NCBI RefSeq assembly: GCF_021559775.1
Contig: NZ_CP056049.1
Span: 124,001-188,000, forward strand
DNA: 64,000 nt
Direction of reading: 5' to 3'
Origin: Gillisella vitis
GTDB taxonomy: Bacteria; Pseudomonadota; Alphaproteobacteria; Rhizobiales; Rhizobiaceae
The first letter of the stretch is position 1. Every line of letters starts with the position of its first letter. The notes below the pieces were generated by a model, which saw only the letters and a list, made by a program, of their open reading frames with translations, was not told the DNA's origin and did not search any database. A program made the position numbers and the translations under genes. Below are positions 8,137 through 16,069 of this stretch, in pieces.

Positions 8137-8882
8137 CGGCAAGCTCGGTTAACAACTATGACAGCTATGCAGAATTTTACGATAGCTGGCAGGAATCCTG
8201 GCCCGAAAGCGTCATGGCTCCCTGCGTGAATGTTCTGGCGGACATCGCCGATGGCCGCCCTGCGCTTGAACTTGGCGTTGGGACAGGACGCATAGCCTTG
8301 CCACTGTCTCAACGCGGCCTTGATGTCTCCGGCGTTGACCTTTCCGAAGCGATGCTCGAACGGCTAAAGCGAAAGCCGGGAGCGGAAAAACTTTCCCTGG
8401 TTCTCGGCGACATGGCGGATGTGCCCATCGAGGGAGAATTCGGTCTCATTTATTGTGTGGCGTCGTTCGACTATCTCCTCACCCAAGAGGAACAGCTGCG
8501 CTTCTTCGCCAATGCAGAAAAGCATCTTGCAGAGGGCGGTTCGCTGGTTGTCCAAACGATCATTCCAAACGAGGCGATTTTCAGCAGCGACTTCCGGCTC
8601 AACCGCATGGGGGACCTGCCATCGGACGAGGACGGGATGGCATCCGTCATGCTCATGGGGGTGAAGGGCGATCCGATCTCTCAAGTGCTTGAGCAGCGCA
8701 TCATGGTCATCGGTCAACATCCCAAGGTCTTCCGACACAAGATCCGGTGCGTCTGGCCGAATGAACTGGATTTGCTCGCGCGGTCTGCTGGCCTCTTTCT
8801 TCATGCTCGCTGGAGCAATTGGCAGCGTGAATCGTTCGGTTCCGCCAGCCGAACAGCGATTTCAGAATACCGCAGATCCTGA
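8133..8882 (+). CDS. Class I SAM-dependent methyltransferase
   Basis: 249 residues of the Methyltransf_25/11 type. The SAM-binding motif I is ALELGVGTGR (44-53), followed by an acidic end of strand 2 (VSGVDLSEAML) and a GDMAD segment that contacts the adenine. No membrane or signal segment. It starts in the ATGA shared with the P450 stop, so the two are translationally coupled. The cittilin pathway also pairs a P450 with a methyltransferase, so a plausible role is O-methylation of a Tyr phenol in the crosslinked peptide. The substrate is inferred only from context. Confidence 0.85.
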   Translation: MTASSVNNYDSYAEFYDSWQESWPESVMAPCVNVLADIADGRPALELGVGTGRIALPLSQRGLDVSGVDLSEAMLERLKRKPGAEKLSLVLGDMADVPIEGEFGLIYCVASFDYLLTQEEQLRFFANAEKHLAEGGSLVVQTIIPNEAIFSSDFRLNRMGDLPSDEDGMASVMLMGVKGDPISQVLEQRIMVIGQHPKVFRHKIRCVWPNELDLLARSAGLFLHARWSNWQRESFGSASRTAISEYRRS

Positions 8883-8922
8883 CTGGCAAAGATGGCACCA
8901 TTGATAGAATGAGGGAAATGTT

Positions 8923-9618
8923 ATGAGCCTTTGTGTTATTGGTGCCGGATTAGGTCGCACAGGGACTTTATCCCTTAAGCTCGCTCTCGAGCATTTGGGG
9001 ATAGCGCCCTGCTATCACGCCATGGAAATCGCCGCGACGGTTCGGACCTCGCTGCCACTTTGGAACGACGCTATTGGTGGAACGGCCGATTGGGACCGTA
9101 TCTTCGAAGGATATCGCGCCACTGTCGATTACCCAAGTTGTCTGTTCTGGCGCGAATTGATGGAGCATTACCCGCAAGCGAAAGTCATTCTGACCAGGCG
9201 AGACCCGGATGGCTGGTTCGAATCCGTCAGTGAAACAATCTTTCCAGCCAAACGAAAAGGGATGTTGTTGGGCGATGATGGCCTTGCCCTCAGCGACTTT
9301 TTGCGCAGGGATTTCGGCGACAATATCAGCGACCGGACGTTCATGACCAACTATTTCCGTCGGTGGAATCAGTCCGTTATCGATGACGTTCCCGCTGATC
9401 GCTTGCTTGTGTTGGAGGCAGGTGACGGATGGGAGCCGCTTTGCGCGTTTCTGGGCGTTGCATGCCCCGATGTGGCTTATCCCTGGCTCCATGCGCGGCC
9501 TAAGAAATCCCGTTGGAACCCGTTCAGGAGGCGGTCGATGCCTGAACAAAAGCCAGAAGAGCTTGAAGACAATACGCGCGATTACCTGGACGGCTTACAT
9601 CAAACGACATTTCGTTAA
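8923..9618 (+). CDS. Sulfotransferase-family protein (Sulfotransfer_4 type)
   Basis: 231 residues beginning MSLCVIGAGLGRTGTLSLKL. The N-terminal P-loop-like GAGLGRTGT (7-15) is the 5'-phosphosulfate-binding signature of the Sulfotransfer_4 family. A further RRDPDGWFESV segment (about 90-100) resembles the 3'-phosphate-binding region. It lies 40 bp after the methyltransferase with GAGG upstream. The family is poorly characterised, and some members may use another nucleotide donor. In this cluster it could sulfate a Tyr of the peptide or act on the product of the second sulfotransferase. Confidence 0.75.
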   Translation: MSLCVIGAGLGRTGTLSLKLALEHLGIAPCYHAMEIAATVRTSLPLWNDAIGGTADWDRIFEGYRATVDYPSCLFWRELMEHYPQAKVILTRRDPDGWFESVSETIFPAKRKGMLLGDDGLALSDFLRRDFGDNISDRTFMTNYFRRWNQSVIDDVPADRLLVLEAGDGWEPLCAFLGVACPDVAYPWLHARPKKSRWNPFRRRSMPEQKPEELEDNTRDYLDGLHQTTFR

Positions 9619-9639
9619 GACGTGGTTTCGGAGGACGGC

Positions 9640-10563
9640 ATGGATGCGAACGATCACCTTTTGAAGAAGCGGGAGTTTGCCAACCGCTATTTTGATGCCA
9701 GCATCTGGAACGACATAAAATACCGTGATGGAGATATCGTTGTCGCAAGCTATGCCAAAGCAGGAACGACGCTGGTTCAACAGATTATTGCGCAACTCAT
9801 TTTTGATCAGGATGACGAGGTGGACGTGGCGACTATTTCGCCTTGGATCGATTCAGTCTATCCCGACAAAAAGGTTAAACTGGACCTGATCGAGGCGCAA
9901 AGCCATCGCCGGTTTCTCAAAACACATTTGCCCATGGATGCGCTGATCTTTTCGGAGAAGGCGAAATATATTTACGTCGGGCGGGACGGCCGAGATATCG
10001 TCTGGAGCCTTTTCGATCACCAAAATGCGGCCCGCCAAGATGCGCAACTGCTGCTAGACAAGGAAGCGGGGCCTTCTGGACGGCTGCGCGTGGCGACACC
10101 GCCGCAGTCATCCATCACGGAGTTTTTCGATGCCTGGCTTGATAAAGATGGTTTTCCGTTCTGGCCGTTCTGGGAAAATCTACGATCATGGTGGTTGGCG
10201 CGGATTCTTCCGAATGTCCTGTTTGTCCATTATGCCGACCTGATCACGGATATGGCCGAACAAATCCTTCGGATCGCTGCCTTTTTAGAGGTCCCATTGT
10301 CGCTTGATCGGCTACCGCGCATTTTGCACAACTGTAGCCTCGGACATATGAGGGACCATGCCCGTCGCTATGTTCCGCATGGAGCAGGCCTGTGGAAAGA
10401 CGATGGCAAGTTGTTTTTTAACAAGGGGCAAAACGGGCGATGGATCGATACACTGACGCCGGAGGCTAATGCAAAGTTCGAACAGCATGCCATGGCAGAA
10501 CTTGGCGTCGATTGCGCCAAATGGATGATGTCTGGATATGCGGGTCTAGGAAAAGCGAGCTAA
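9640..10563 (+). CDS. Sulfotransferase, PAPS-dependent (Sulfotransfer_1 type)
   Basis: 307 residues from the ATG at 9640, chosen because GGAGG stands 7 bases upstream; an earlier GTG at 9622 is possible. The family signatures are clear: the 5'-phosphosulfate loop YAKAGTT (38-44), KTHLP with the catalytic-type His96, and the 3'-phosphate site GRDGRDIVWSLFDH (114-127). It is cytosolic and 21 bp after the preceding sulfotransferase. Enzymes of this family sulfate phenols and alcohols, so the exposed tyrosines of the putative peptide are attractive acceptors. The substrate is not proven. Confidence 0.88.
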   Translation: MDANDHLLKKREFANRYFDASIWNDIKYRDGDIVVASYAKAGTTLVQQIIAQLIFDQDDEVDVATISPWIDSVYPDKKVKLDLIEAQSHRRFLKTHLPMDALIFSEKAKYIYVGRDGRDIVWSLFDHQNAARQDAQLLLDKEAGPSGRLRVATPPQSSITEFFDAWLDKDGFPFWPFWENLRSWWLARILPNVLFVHYADLITDMAEQILRIAAFLEVPLSLDRLPRILHNCSLGHMRDHARRYVPHGAGLWKDDGKLFFNKGQNGRWIDTLTPEANAKFEQHAMAELGVDCAKWMMSGYAGLGKAS

Positions 10564-10594
10564 GATCTTGTTTTTTCAAATTACGCATTCAAAA

Positions 10595-10614
10595 CCACCA
10601 GAAGCGTTTGGTGG
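10595..10614. terminator. Weak hairpin between convergent genes
   Basis: CCACCA at 10595-10600 pairs with TGGTGG at 10609-10614 in the 58-bp gap between the sulfotransferase stop and the convergent dioxygenase stop. The stem is only 6 bp. A T-run lies just upstream (10569-10576), which would serve the minus-strand transcript. It may be a weak bidirectional terminator. Confidence 0.3.
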
Positions 10615-10621
10615 ACGCGCT

Positions 10622-11536
10622 TTAGCCTGCTGGTGTGCTCTCACCGATCCGGGAAGCCTTTGGCTCGACATAGCCCAGCGATCCCTTGTATCCCGCATAC
10701 CCTAGCAGATGTCGCTCATCGCTGGACAAGGCCTCGAATATTTCGGGCAGGATATTCGCCGGAAAATTCTCGTATTGCCTGATAAAGGGCAGTACATAGG
10801 ACGACGCCACAGCATATCGGGTAACCCCGGGTGCGGCATGGGCTCCCGCGCCGTGCCATACGCGACCGTCGAGAATAAGGGCGCTGCCTGCCGGACCTTC
10901 TACCGCAATTGTAGTCATCGGCGGGGCTGGAATGCCCATGGTGCGGAAGGGGTAATCCGGGGCGGTATTGGGGCTGCGCGACCAGGGCGGGCGCGGCCAA
11001 AGGTGCGAGCCCGGAATCACCCGCGTGGCACCGTTTGCTTCTGTAAAATCGCTGACCATCACCAAGATGTTGGCGACGTAAGCCTTCGACGGATCGAGCG
11101 GCAACTGGTCCTGATCGGTGTGCAATTTCTGTGCGGGTCTGCCATGGTTGGTAATCTGCGCCGCAAGCCCGGACAGGTTGAATTCCCGCCCCCCAAACAT
11201 GTGCCGCACGCAAGTGAGAAGGCTGGGGTTATGAGCGATTTCGCGAAACACCTTCCCCTTGTTGTACAGCATCATCAGGATCTGTCTGGGCACCAGATGT
11301 TGATCGATTGTTCGTGCCACTTCCTGCGATAATGGCTTGTCATCCACATCATGCAAAAGTGCTACTCCGGCGGCGCATTCCGCATCCGCCTGTTCGACCA
11401 GTCGCTGGCGAAGAGCTTCCAGCCCAGAACCCGTCACCAAATCGGCCAGGATCGCATAGCCGAACTGATCAAGGTCTGCTTTCGCTTGAGAAACGTCGCG
11501 CGTTGCGACGGGCAGACTGCCAGATGTGAAATTCAT
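10622..11536 (-). CDS. Phytanoyl-CoA dioxygenase (PhyH)-family Fe(II)/2-oxoglutarate oxygenase
   Basis: 304 residues from the ATG at 11536 (MNFTSGSLPV), which has GGGAG about 9 bases upstream; an in-frame ATG at 11584 has no such site. The iron-binding facial triad is visible as KLHTD (His139, Asp141) and VWHGAGAH (His228), with Arg240 placed to hold 2-oxoglutarate. The family hydroxylates or halogenates small molecules and carrier-bound substrates. It is convergent with the sulfotransferase. It may be a hydroxylase for the same product, or an unrelated gene; no shared operon links it. Confidence 0.85.
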   Translation of the reverse strand: MNFTSGSLPVATRDVSQAKADLDQFGYAILADLVTGSGLEALRQRLVEQADAECAAGVALLHDVDDKPLSQEVARTIDQHLVPRQILMMLYNKGKVFREIAHNPSLLTCVRHMFGGREFNLSGLAAQITNHGRPAQKLHTDQDQLPLDPSKAYVANILVMVSDFTEANGATRVIPGSHLWPRPPWSRSPNTAPDYPFRTMGIPAPPMTTIAVEGPAGSALILDGRVWHGAGAHAAPGVTRYAVASSYVLPFIRQYENFPANILPEIFEALSSDERHLLGYAGYKGSLGYVEPKASRIGESTPAG

Positions 11537-11967
11537 TGCACTTCTCCCGGGAATGCAGGACACGGCTTCAGCCTGACTGAGCAAGCTTAATATGAAACAG
11601 AATGGATTTACGACTAAACGACCGAGGAAAATCGGCGGGTAAGATGACTAATTGATGCCAACCATTGTGATTGATATGGTTGCATAAAATTCAATATTGT
11701 ATTTCATTGTGAGCAATCATGATTTTCGACGAAACCCAAATAGCTTAGTCGCCTGGTCAGCGATGTTCAAGTGATTTGCGCGCCGTGGAAAACCGCCGAA
11801 TTGAGATTCAATTTCCAAATTTGTGAAATAATACATCCCAGACATGAGGTTGCTGCTCCCCTTGGCGGATGCCACCATTCGCGCTGCTTGTCGAAACGAG
11901 CGCATCAAGGTTCGGCGGCCTTTTCCCCCATACGCAACGCCTTCCAATCTGGCATGTTTTAGGTTGT
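11537..11967. other. Intergenic region without a convincing gene
   Basis: 431 bp of AT-rich sequence upstream of the dioxygenase, presumably holding its promoter. A minus-strand frame at 11717-11947 (about 76 codons, TTG start, internal MRSFRQAARM) has no recognisable domain or ribosome site, so I do not call it. Nothing else stands out. Confidence 0.5.
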
Positions 11968-12462
11968 CTAATCTTCGACCGCCTCGGGTACAGCTTCTGC
12001 CAAAGCAAGACGCGCCAAATTTAATCTCCGGGCCAGATCGACATCCGCCAACGCCAAGGTTTTAGCCGCGAAAATTCCGGCATTCGTGGCTCCTGCTTCA
12101 CCAATTGCGCAAGTCCCGACCGGTATTCCCTTGGGCATCTGAACAATGGATAGCAATGAGTCCAACCCTTTCAGCGATCGGGATTCTATCGGTACCCCAA
12201 TTACAGGAAGATCGGTTAGGGAAGCTTTCATTCCGGGCAAATGCGCCGCATAGGCTGTGCCCGCGATGATGACTTTTATCCCTCGTTCTTGTGCATCAGC
12301 GGCAAATGAAAACAGCCGCTGCGGTGTGCGATGGGCAGATACAATTCTTGTCTCATAGGGAATGCTGAAACTGTCAAGAACGTCGGTAGCATGGTTCATT
12401 GTGGGTCAATCCGAGCGGCTGCCGATAATAACGGATACGATCGGTTTAGGCACGTCTGTCAT
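11968..12462 (-). pseudogene. purE: purE (N5-carboxyaminoimidazole ribonucleotide mutase) with an in-frame TGA
   Basis: From the ATG at 12462 the frame reads MTDVPKPIVSVIIGSRSD, then TGA (12408-12406), then PTMNHATDVLDSF and onward to 11968. The TGA replaces the Trp of the conserved GSxSDWxTM substrate-binding motif, a TGG-to-TGA change. Everything after it matches PurE (IVSAHRTP, AHLPGM, LLSIVQMPKGIPVGT), and the total of 164 codons is normal for PurE. A single nonsense change has therefore broken the gene. Reinitiation at the ATG three codons later would lack the phosphate-binding strand. It is probably a redundant second copy. Confidence 0.85.
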
Positions 12463-12690
12463 ATAAATCGGCTCCTATTCCACCTGCCTTCACTACGAGT
12501 CGGATTTCCCTCTATCAAGCCCCACCACAAGTCGCCCTTTTATTGCTTTAGAAAAATAAAATCTTGACACAAGATAGAAGAATCTACTTCAGGTAGTGAG
12601 CGAGCGGCAAACTCTTTGGAGATATTTCCTTCTATTCGGATATCGCAAAAAATAAAAATGTAGGATAAATTTCGATATTTGAAGGTGATT

Positions 12691-13494
12691 TTGACAAAAT
12701 ATAATCTTCAGCTGGCCTCAGATAGTTTTCTGCTCAAGCAGCGACACCATCAACAGCGGCGGTATCCGTGGCAACTCTCCGTCAGCATCCTTGATGAAGA
12801 CTATGCGCCAGCTCAAAATCTGAAAATACCATTCAGCGAATTGCAATTTCGCGGCAGGCTGATCGTGTTTGAAGGGATTGATGGCAGTGGCAAGTCAACG
12901 AGCTTGCAGTCTGCGCACGACTATCTCGAAAACAACGGTATCGCGGTCGAAAAGCTCGACCTGCTTTCCCCATTTTGCCGGCAGTTGCCTTATTTCAGAT
13001 CATATGCGGACGATACCTCAACCGCTTTTGATGGAACCCTTGATCAGCCTGCCTTAGGACTGGTGTGCCTTGCCGATCGGCTGCAGAGATTTCGGTCGCA
13101 TTATTTCCGACTGCTTCAGGACGGTGTTTGGTTGATCTGCGACCGCTACGCTATAACGCCTATCGCCGAGGCCGCAGCACTCGGCGCAAATGCTGAAGAT
13201 TTGGCCACGATGGTCAATGTCGCCTCGCGTTTGCCGAAACCTGCTATCGGTTTTCATACCACAGCGCCAGAGAATGTCGTTCTCGATAGGATACGAGCTC
13301 GTCCAAAAGACGAAGGGAAAATCCTTGATCCCCGTTTCTATCGTCGCGCGATTCAATCGGTTGCGAGCACGAGTGCGGATAACGAATTCATAACAATCGA
13401 TTCCACGTTGGGGCAAGACACGGCAAATGTGCAAATATTCTCAGCGATCAATGCTGTGATCATGAAATACAAAAGTGAAATATTGTCCATATAA
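12691..13494 (+). CDS. Thymidylate kinase-like P-loop nucleoside monophosphate kinase
   Basis: About 267 residues. The start is uncertain: no ATG is usable, and TTG 12691 (GAAGG five bases upstream), GTG 12685 or TTG 12679 are candidates; a TAG at 12661 closes the frame. After a roughly 55-residue extension with no known domain comes FEGIDGSGKST (Walker A, about 62-72). The dTMP-kinase DR[YH] segment CDRYAITPIAEAA follows, and then a lid-like Arg-rich stretch (DRIRARPKDEGK). The kinase core is intact. The N-terminal extension is unusual for Tmk (about 210 residues). It sits between damaged purE and apt, so a specialised nucleotide or sugar-nucleotide role is possible. Confidence 0.7.
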   Translation: MTKYNLQLASDSFLLKQRHHQQRRYPWQLSVSILDEDYAPAQNLKIPFSELQFRGRLIVFEGIDGSGKSTSLQSAHDYLENNGIAVEKLDLLSPFCRQLPYFRSYADDTSTAFDGTLDQPALGLVCLADRLQRFRSHYFRLLQDGVWLICDRYAITPIAEAAALGANAEDLATMVNVASRLPKPAIGFHTTAPENVVLDRIRARPKDEGKILDPRFYRRAIQSVASTSADNEFITIDSTLGQDTANVQIFSAINAVIMKYKSEILSI

Positions 13495-13578
13495 AAAGAT
13501 TAGATGTCTAAATATATGGCAAATCCCTCTAGGGACGCCGAGGGAAAATTGAAGAAAAGAAGCAGATAGCAGCAGATT

Positions 13579-14086
13579 ATGCTCGATAAGCACAAGTTTA
13601 TATTCGATGACTTCCCGCATCAAGGCATCAGATACCTCGATTTTTATCGAATTTTTGACAAAAATCCAAACGTGAGGAACGCGGTGATCGAATGCCTTCA
13701 CAAACGATATGAAGCAAGCAAGATCGATGCCGTCGCAGGGATCGGTGGGGGTGGTTTCGGTCTTGGCGCAACGCTTGCCTACGTATTGAACGTTCCGTTT
13801 CATCCAATCCGCAAGGCCAGCGATACAGTCTATGATGCGTCGGAGGCCTCCGTCGGAATGGTTTACGCCGAGCGCAAGCTTACATTGGAAAATGATGTCG
13901 TTGAGCCAGGCTCCAGGGTTGTTCATCATTGATGACACGGTCGCAGGCGGTACGTCTCTGGGTGCGCTGAGCCTTCTCAAAAACGCAGGAGCGACAGTTG
14001 TGGAAGTCGCGACCCTTTTTGAAACGATCTCCAAAAATGGTCGCAAAGCCCTGTCTCCCACACCCCTCTTTGCGATTCTCAGCTGA
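13579..14086 (+). pseudogene. apt: apt-like purine phosphoribosyltransferase, frameshifted
   Basis: From the ATG at 13579 the frame resembles adenine phosphoribosyltransferase (FDDFPHQGIRYLDFYRIF, then DAVAGIGGGGFGLGATLAY, then ERKLTLENDVVEPGSRV) and stops at 13932. The next frame carries on without a gap as FIIDDTVAGGTSLGALSLL, which is the PRPP-binding signature, ending at 14086. One extra base near 13921 explains the break. Restored, the protein is about 168 residues, normal for Apt. It is either a real lesion or a sequencing error. Confidence 0.8.
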
Positions 14087-14097
14087 GACGTATTTTA

Positions 14098-14518
14098 ATG
14101 GTGGATGTTTCAAACGCTCGGCATTTTGTCGGAGACCACTTTGAAGCAGAGTTTGCTCCAGGATCTGTCTTCGTGGGGCTAGACAGTTATCGCCTAGAGA
14201 ACGTTCTAGGACACTCGCTTAGTTGGGTGAGCTATACGCTTACCTCAAATAGCTCACCGCCCAATAACCGATGGTGGCTGGTATATTTCCCGGATGGAAA
14301 TCGCTATGCGTTCACTCACTCGAAATCCAACCCGCTAGAACTCTCTTCCTATTTTCCCCTGACCGGATTGGTGCAACTGGCCAGCGAGGGAGATGCAACG
14401 CTCTCTGGTAGCATCGGATCGCTCCATAATGTTCCGCGATGAGAACGACCACTTTCATTGCGTCGAACTATTCAACGACGGGACCCTCCCACTGACAATG
14501 TACGGGAAACCGTTGTAG
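14098..14518 (+). pseudogene. Unknown small gene, probably frameshifted near its 3' end
   Basis: The frame from 14098 gives 114 residues (GDHFEAEFAPGSVFVGLDSY, then NNRWWLVYFPDGNRYAFTHS) and ends at 14442. A second frame beginning about 14429 continues with protein-like sequence (MFRDENDHFHCVELFNDGT, then MYGKPL) to TAG 14516-14518. Joining them gives about 139 residues. The pattern faintly recalls DUF4178-type beta proteins, but I do not claim the family. It follows the apt remnant by 11 bp and shares its fate. Confidence 0.45.
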
Positions 14519-14913
14519 ATTTCATGGGATTACGCAAATGGGCAGCCTTAGTAGACCTTTAGACTATCCCAGTTTACGGAAACTTTTCGTCAGCATTGGT
14601 GTCTTCCATCAAGATTCATATTCAATTGCTCCGCTATATTATAAACTTACCGGACGAAGCTGCCCCGCAAGCGGGTGGACACGCCAAAATCTCTACGATT
14701 AAAGGGCCTATTAGTGGTCGGCTTCAAATCGTTTCGGTGTTACTCAAAAATTCGGTCATTCGAGGCATCCACTCTTCTAAAAAACCTATGCCCCATTTAT
14801 GATTTTTCCGACTATACAATATCAGTCTCCACAATCATCCTGCCGAATGAATGATGAATTTTACCCCACCGTCGAGCATTACATGCGGGTAAAATCTTAC
14901 CGGGAGATTGTCC
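14519..14913. other. Intergenic region before the first catabolic operon
   Basis: About 395 bp. The only longer frame (14596-14802) lacks a ribosome site and any protein-like pattern. The segment most likely carries the promoter of the operon that starts at 14914. I see no clear -35/-10 pair or operator. Confidence 0.5.
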
Positions 14914-15849
14914 ATGTCCTCCAAAAAATTGTCAGAATATTTGTCTGATGAAAATTTGTACTATGTCCCTGAAATATTTGACTGCATGTCAACCAAAGCC
15001 GCCGAAATAAACGGCTTTAAAATGGTGATGATATCCAGCAGTGACTTCTCCTGTGCTTACACCGGCATTCCCGACCTCAAGCTTCTGACGGTTGACGAAT
15101 ATGCTGGCATGGCGGAACGCATTACCAATATGACGGACATGCCCCTGTTCATTGATGCTGACGAGGGGTTTGGGCGTCCGTTGCAGACATTTCAAGGATG
15201 TCGGCGGCTGGCCAAGGCGGGTGCGCAGGCGATTTTGATCACGGACCTTGCCGCCAATGGCAGGCCGGGATTGTTGCCGATTGAAGAGGCCGTCTACCGG
15301 TTCCGCGCCGCCAAGGACGGGCTTGCGGGTACGGATTGCTTGCTTCTCGCCCGCTGCGACCACAGCGTTGATACCGACTTTGACGAATTTGTAGAGCGCT
15401 GCAATCGTTACCTCGAAGTGGGCGCGGACATCATCTGCCCGCTGGAGCTTAATCGCTCGCAAAAATACGGCAGCAAGATTGCTGCGGCCAAGAAAGTGGC
15501 CGAACACGTCAAAGCCCCCTTCTGGTATCCAAACATGGAAAAGGAAAAGGCCGAGGATATCGCTAGCCTGCGGGAGTACGGCTATAAATTTGCCGGCGTC
15601 CATTATGCCTTTCGCGCCGCTATGCTGGCTATTCTGGACGCTGGTCGACACGTATTTGAGAGCGGTACCAACGAGTATATCGCAACGGCGCATGATCACA
15701 CGGGTTACAAGTTTCATTATTCGCCGATGAGTGCGTTTTTTAGGGGTGGCGAGTGGGTCGATAGGGAACGCCAATACGTGTCAAACCCTGACGAGGCTTT
15801 GGCCGTGCGCCTTGAAAAACACTTCACAGGTCCTACTGACAAGTTCTGA
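14914..15849 (+). CDS. Isocitrate lyase/PEP mutase-superfamily enzyme (copy 1)
   Basis: 311 residues from the ATG at 14914, with CGGGAG seven bases upstream (a TTG at 14908 would add two codons). The TIM-barrel pattern of the family is clear: PEIFDCMSTKAAEINGF, the Mg-binding MPLFIDADEGFGRP, and LLARCDHSVDTDFDEFVERC. Enzymes of this family make or break C-C or C-P bonds next to a carboxylate (2-methylisocitrate lyase, oxaloacetate hydrolase, phosphonopyruvate hydrolase). The reaction cannot be chosen from sequence alone. A second homologue at 28693 lies beside the second ABC importer, so the two enzymes may act on related substrates. Confidence 0.8.
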   Translation: MSSKKLSEYLSDENLYYVPEIFDCMSTKAAEINGFKMVMISSSDFSCAYTGIPDLKLLTVDEYAGMAERITNMTDMPLFIDADEGFGRPLQTFQGCRRLAKAGAQAILITDLAANGRPGLLPIEEAVYRFRAAKDGLAGTDCLLLARCDHSVDTDFDEFVERCNRYLEVGADIICPLELNRSQKYGSKIAAAKKVAEHVKAPFWYPNMEKEKAEDIASLREYGYKFAGVHYAFRAAMLAILDAGRHVFESGTNEYIATAHDHTGYKFHYSPMSAFFRGGEWVDRERQYVSNPDEALAVRLEKHFTGPTDKF

Positions 15850-16069
15850 CAACATGACAGTGCCTTCGGCTGAGTAAAGACCTCCTTCAGCACCGTTACA
15901 GGGGTGTTCCCTTCAATGGAGCGGGATTGAAGGCCGCTTGCGCATGCCTGAATGCCTGCAAACAGGTGAGAAGCCATCCATTGAAGGTGGCAAGAAGGAG
16001 CATTTTTACCGTTCGATAAAAAGCCAAAATGCCGCAATCGCAATCAAAAAAATGGGGAACGAGATCGTC

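Noticed and set aside
11717..11947. 76-codon minus-strand frame upstream of the dioxygenase
   Set aside because: TTG start, no ribosome site, no domain; described only as part of the intergenic region.
12406..12408. TGA in purE as a selenocysteine codon
   Set aside because: The position is a conserved Trp in the family, and no selenocysteine context or stem-loop was evident; a nonsense mutation is simpler.
14596..14802. 68-codon plus-strand frame
   Set aside because: No ribosome site, skewed composition and no similarity to its surroundings or to known families.
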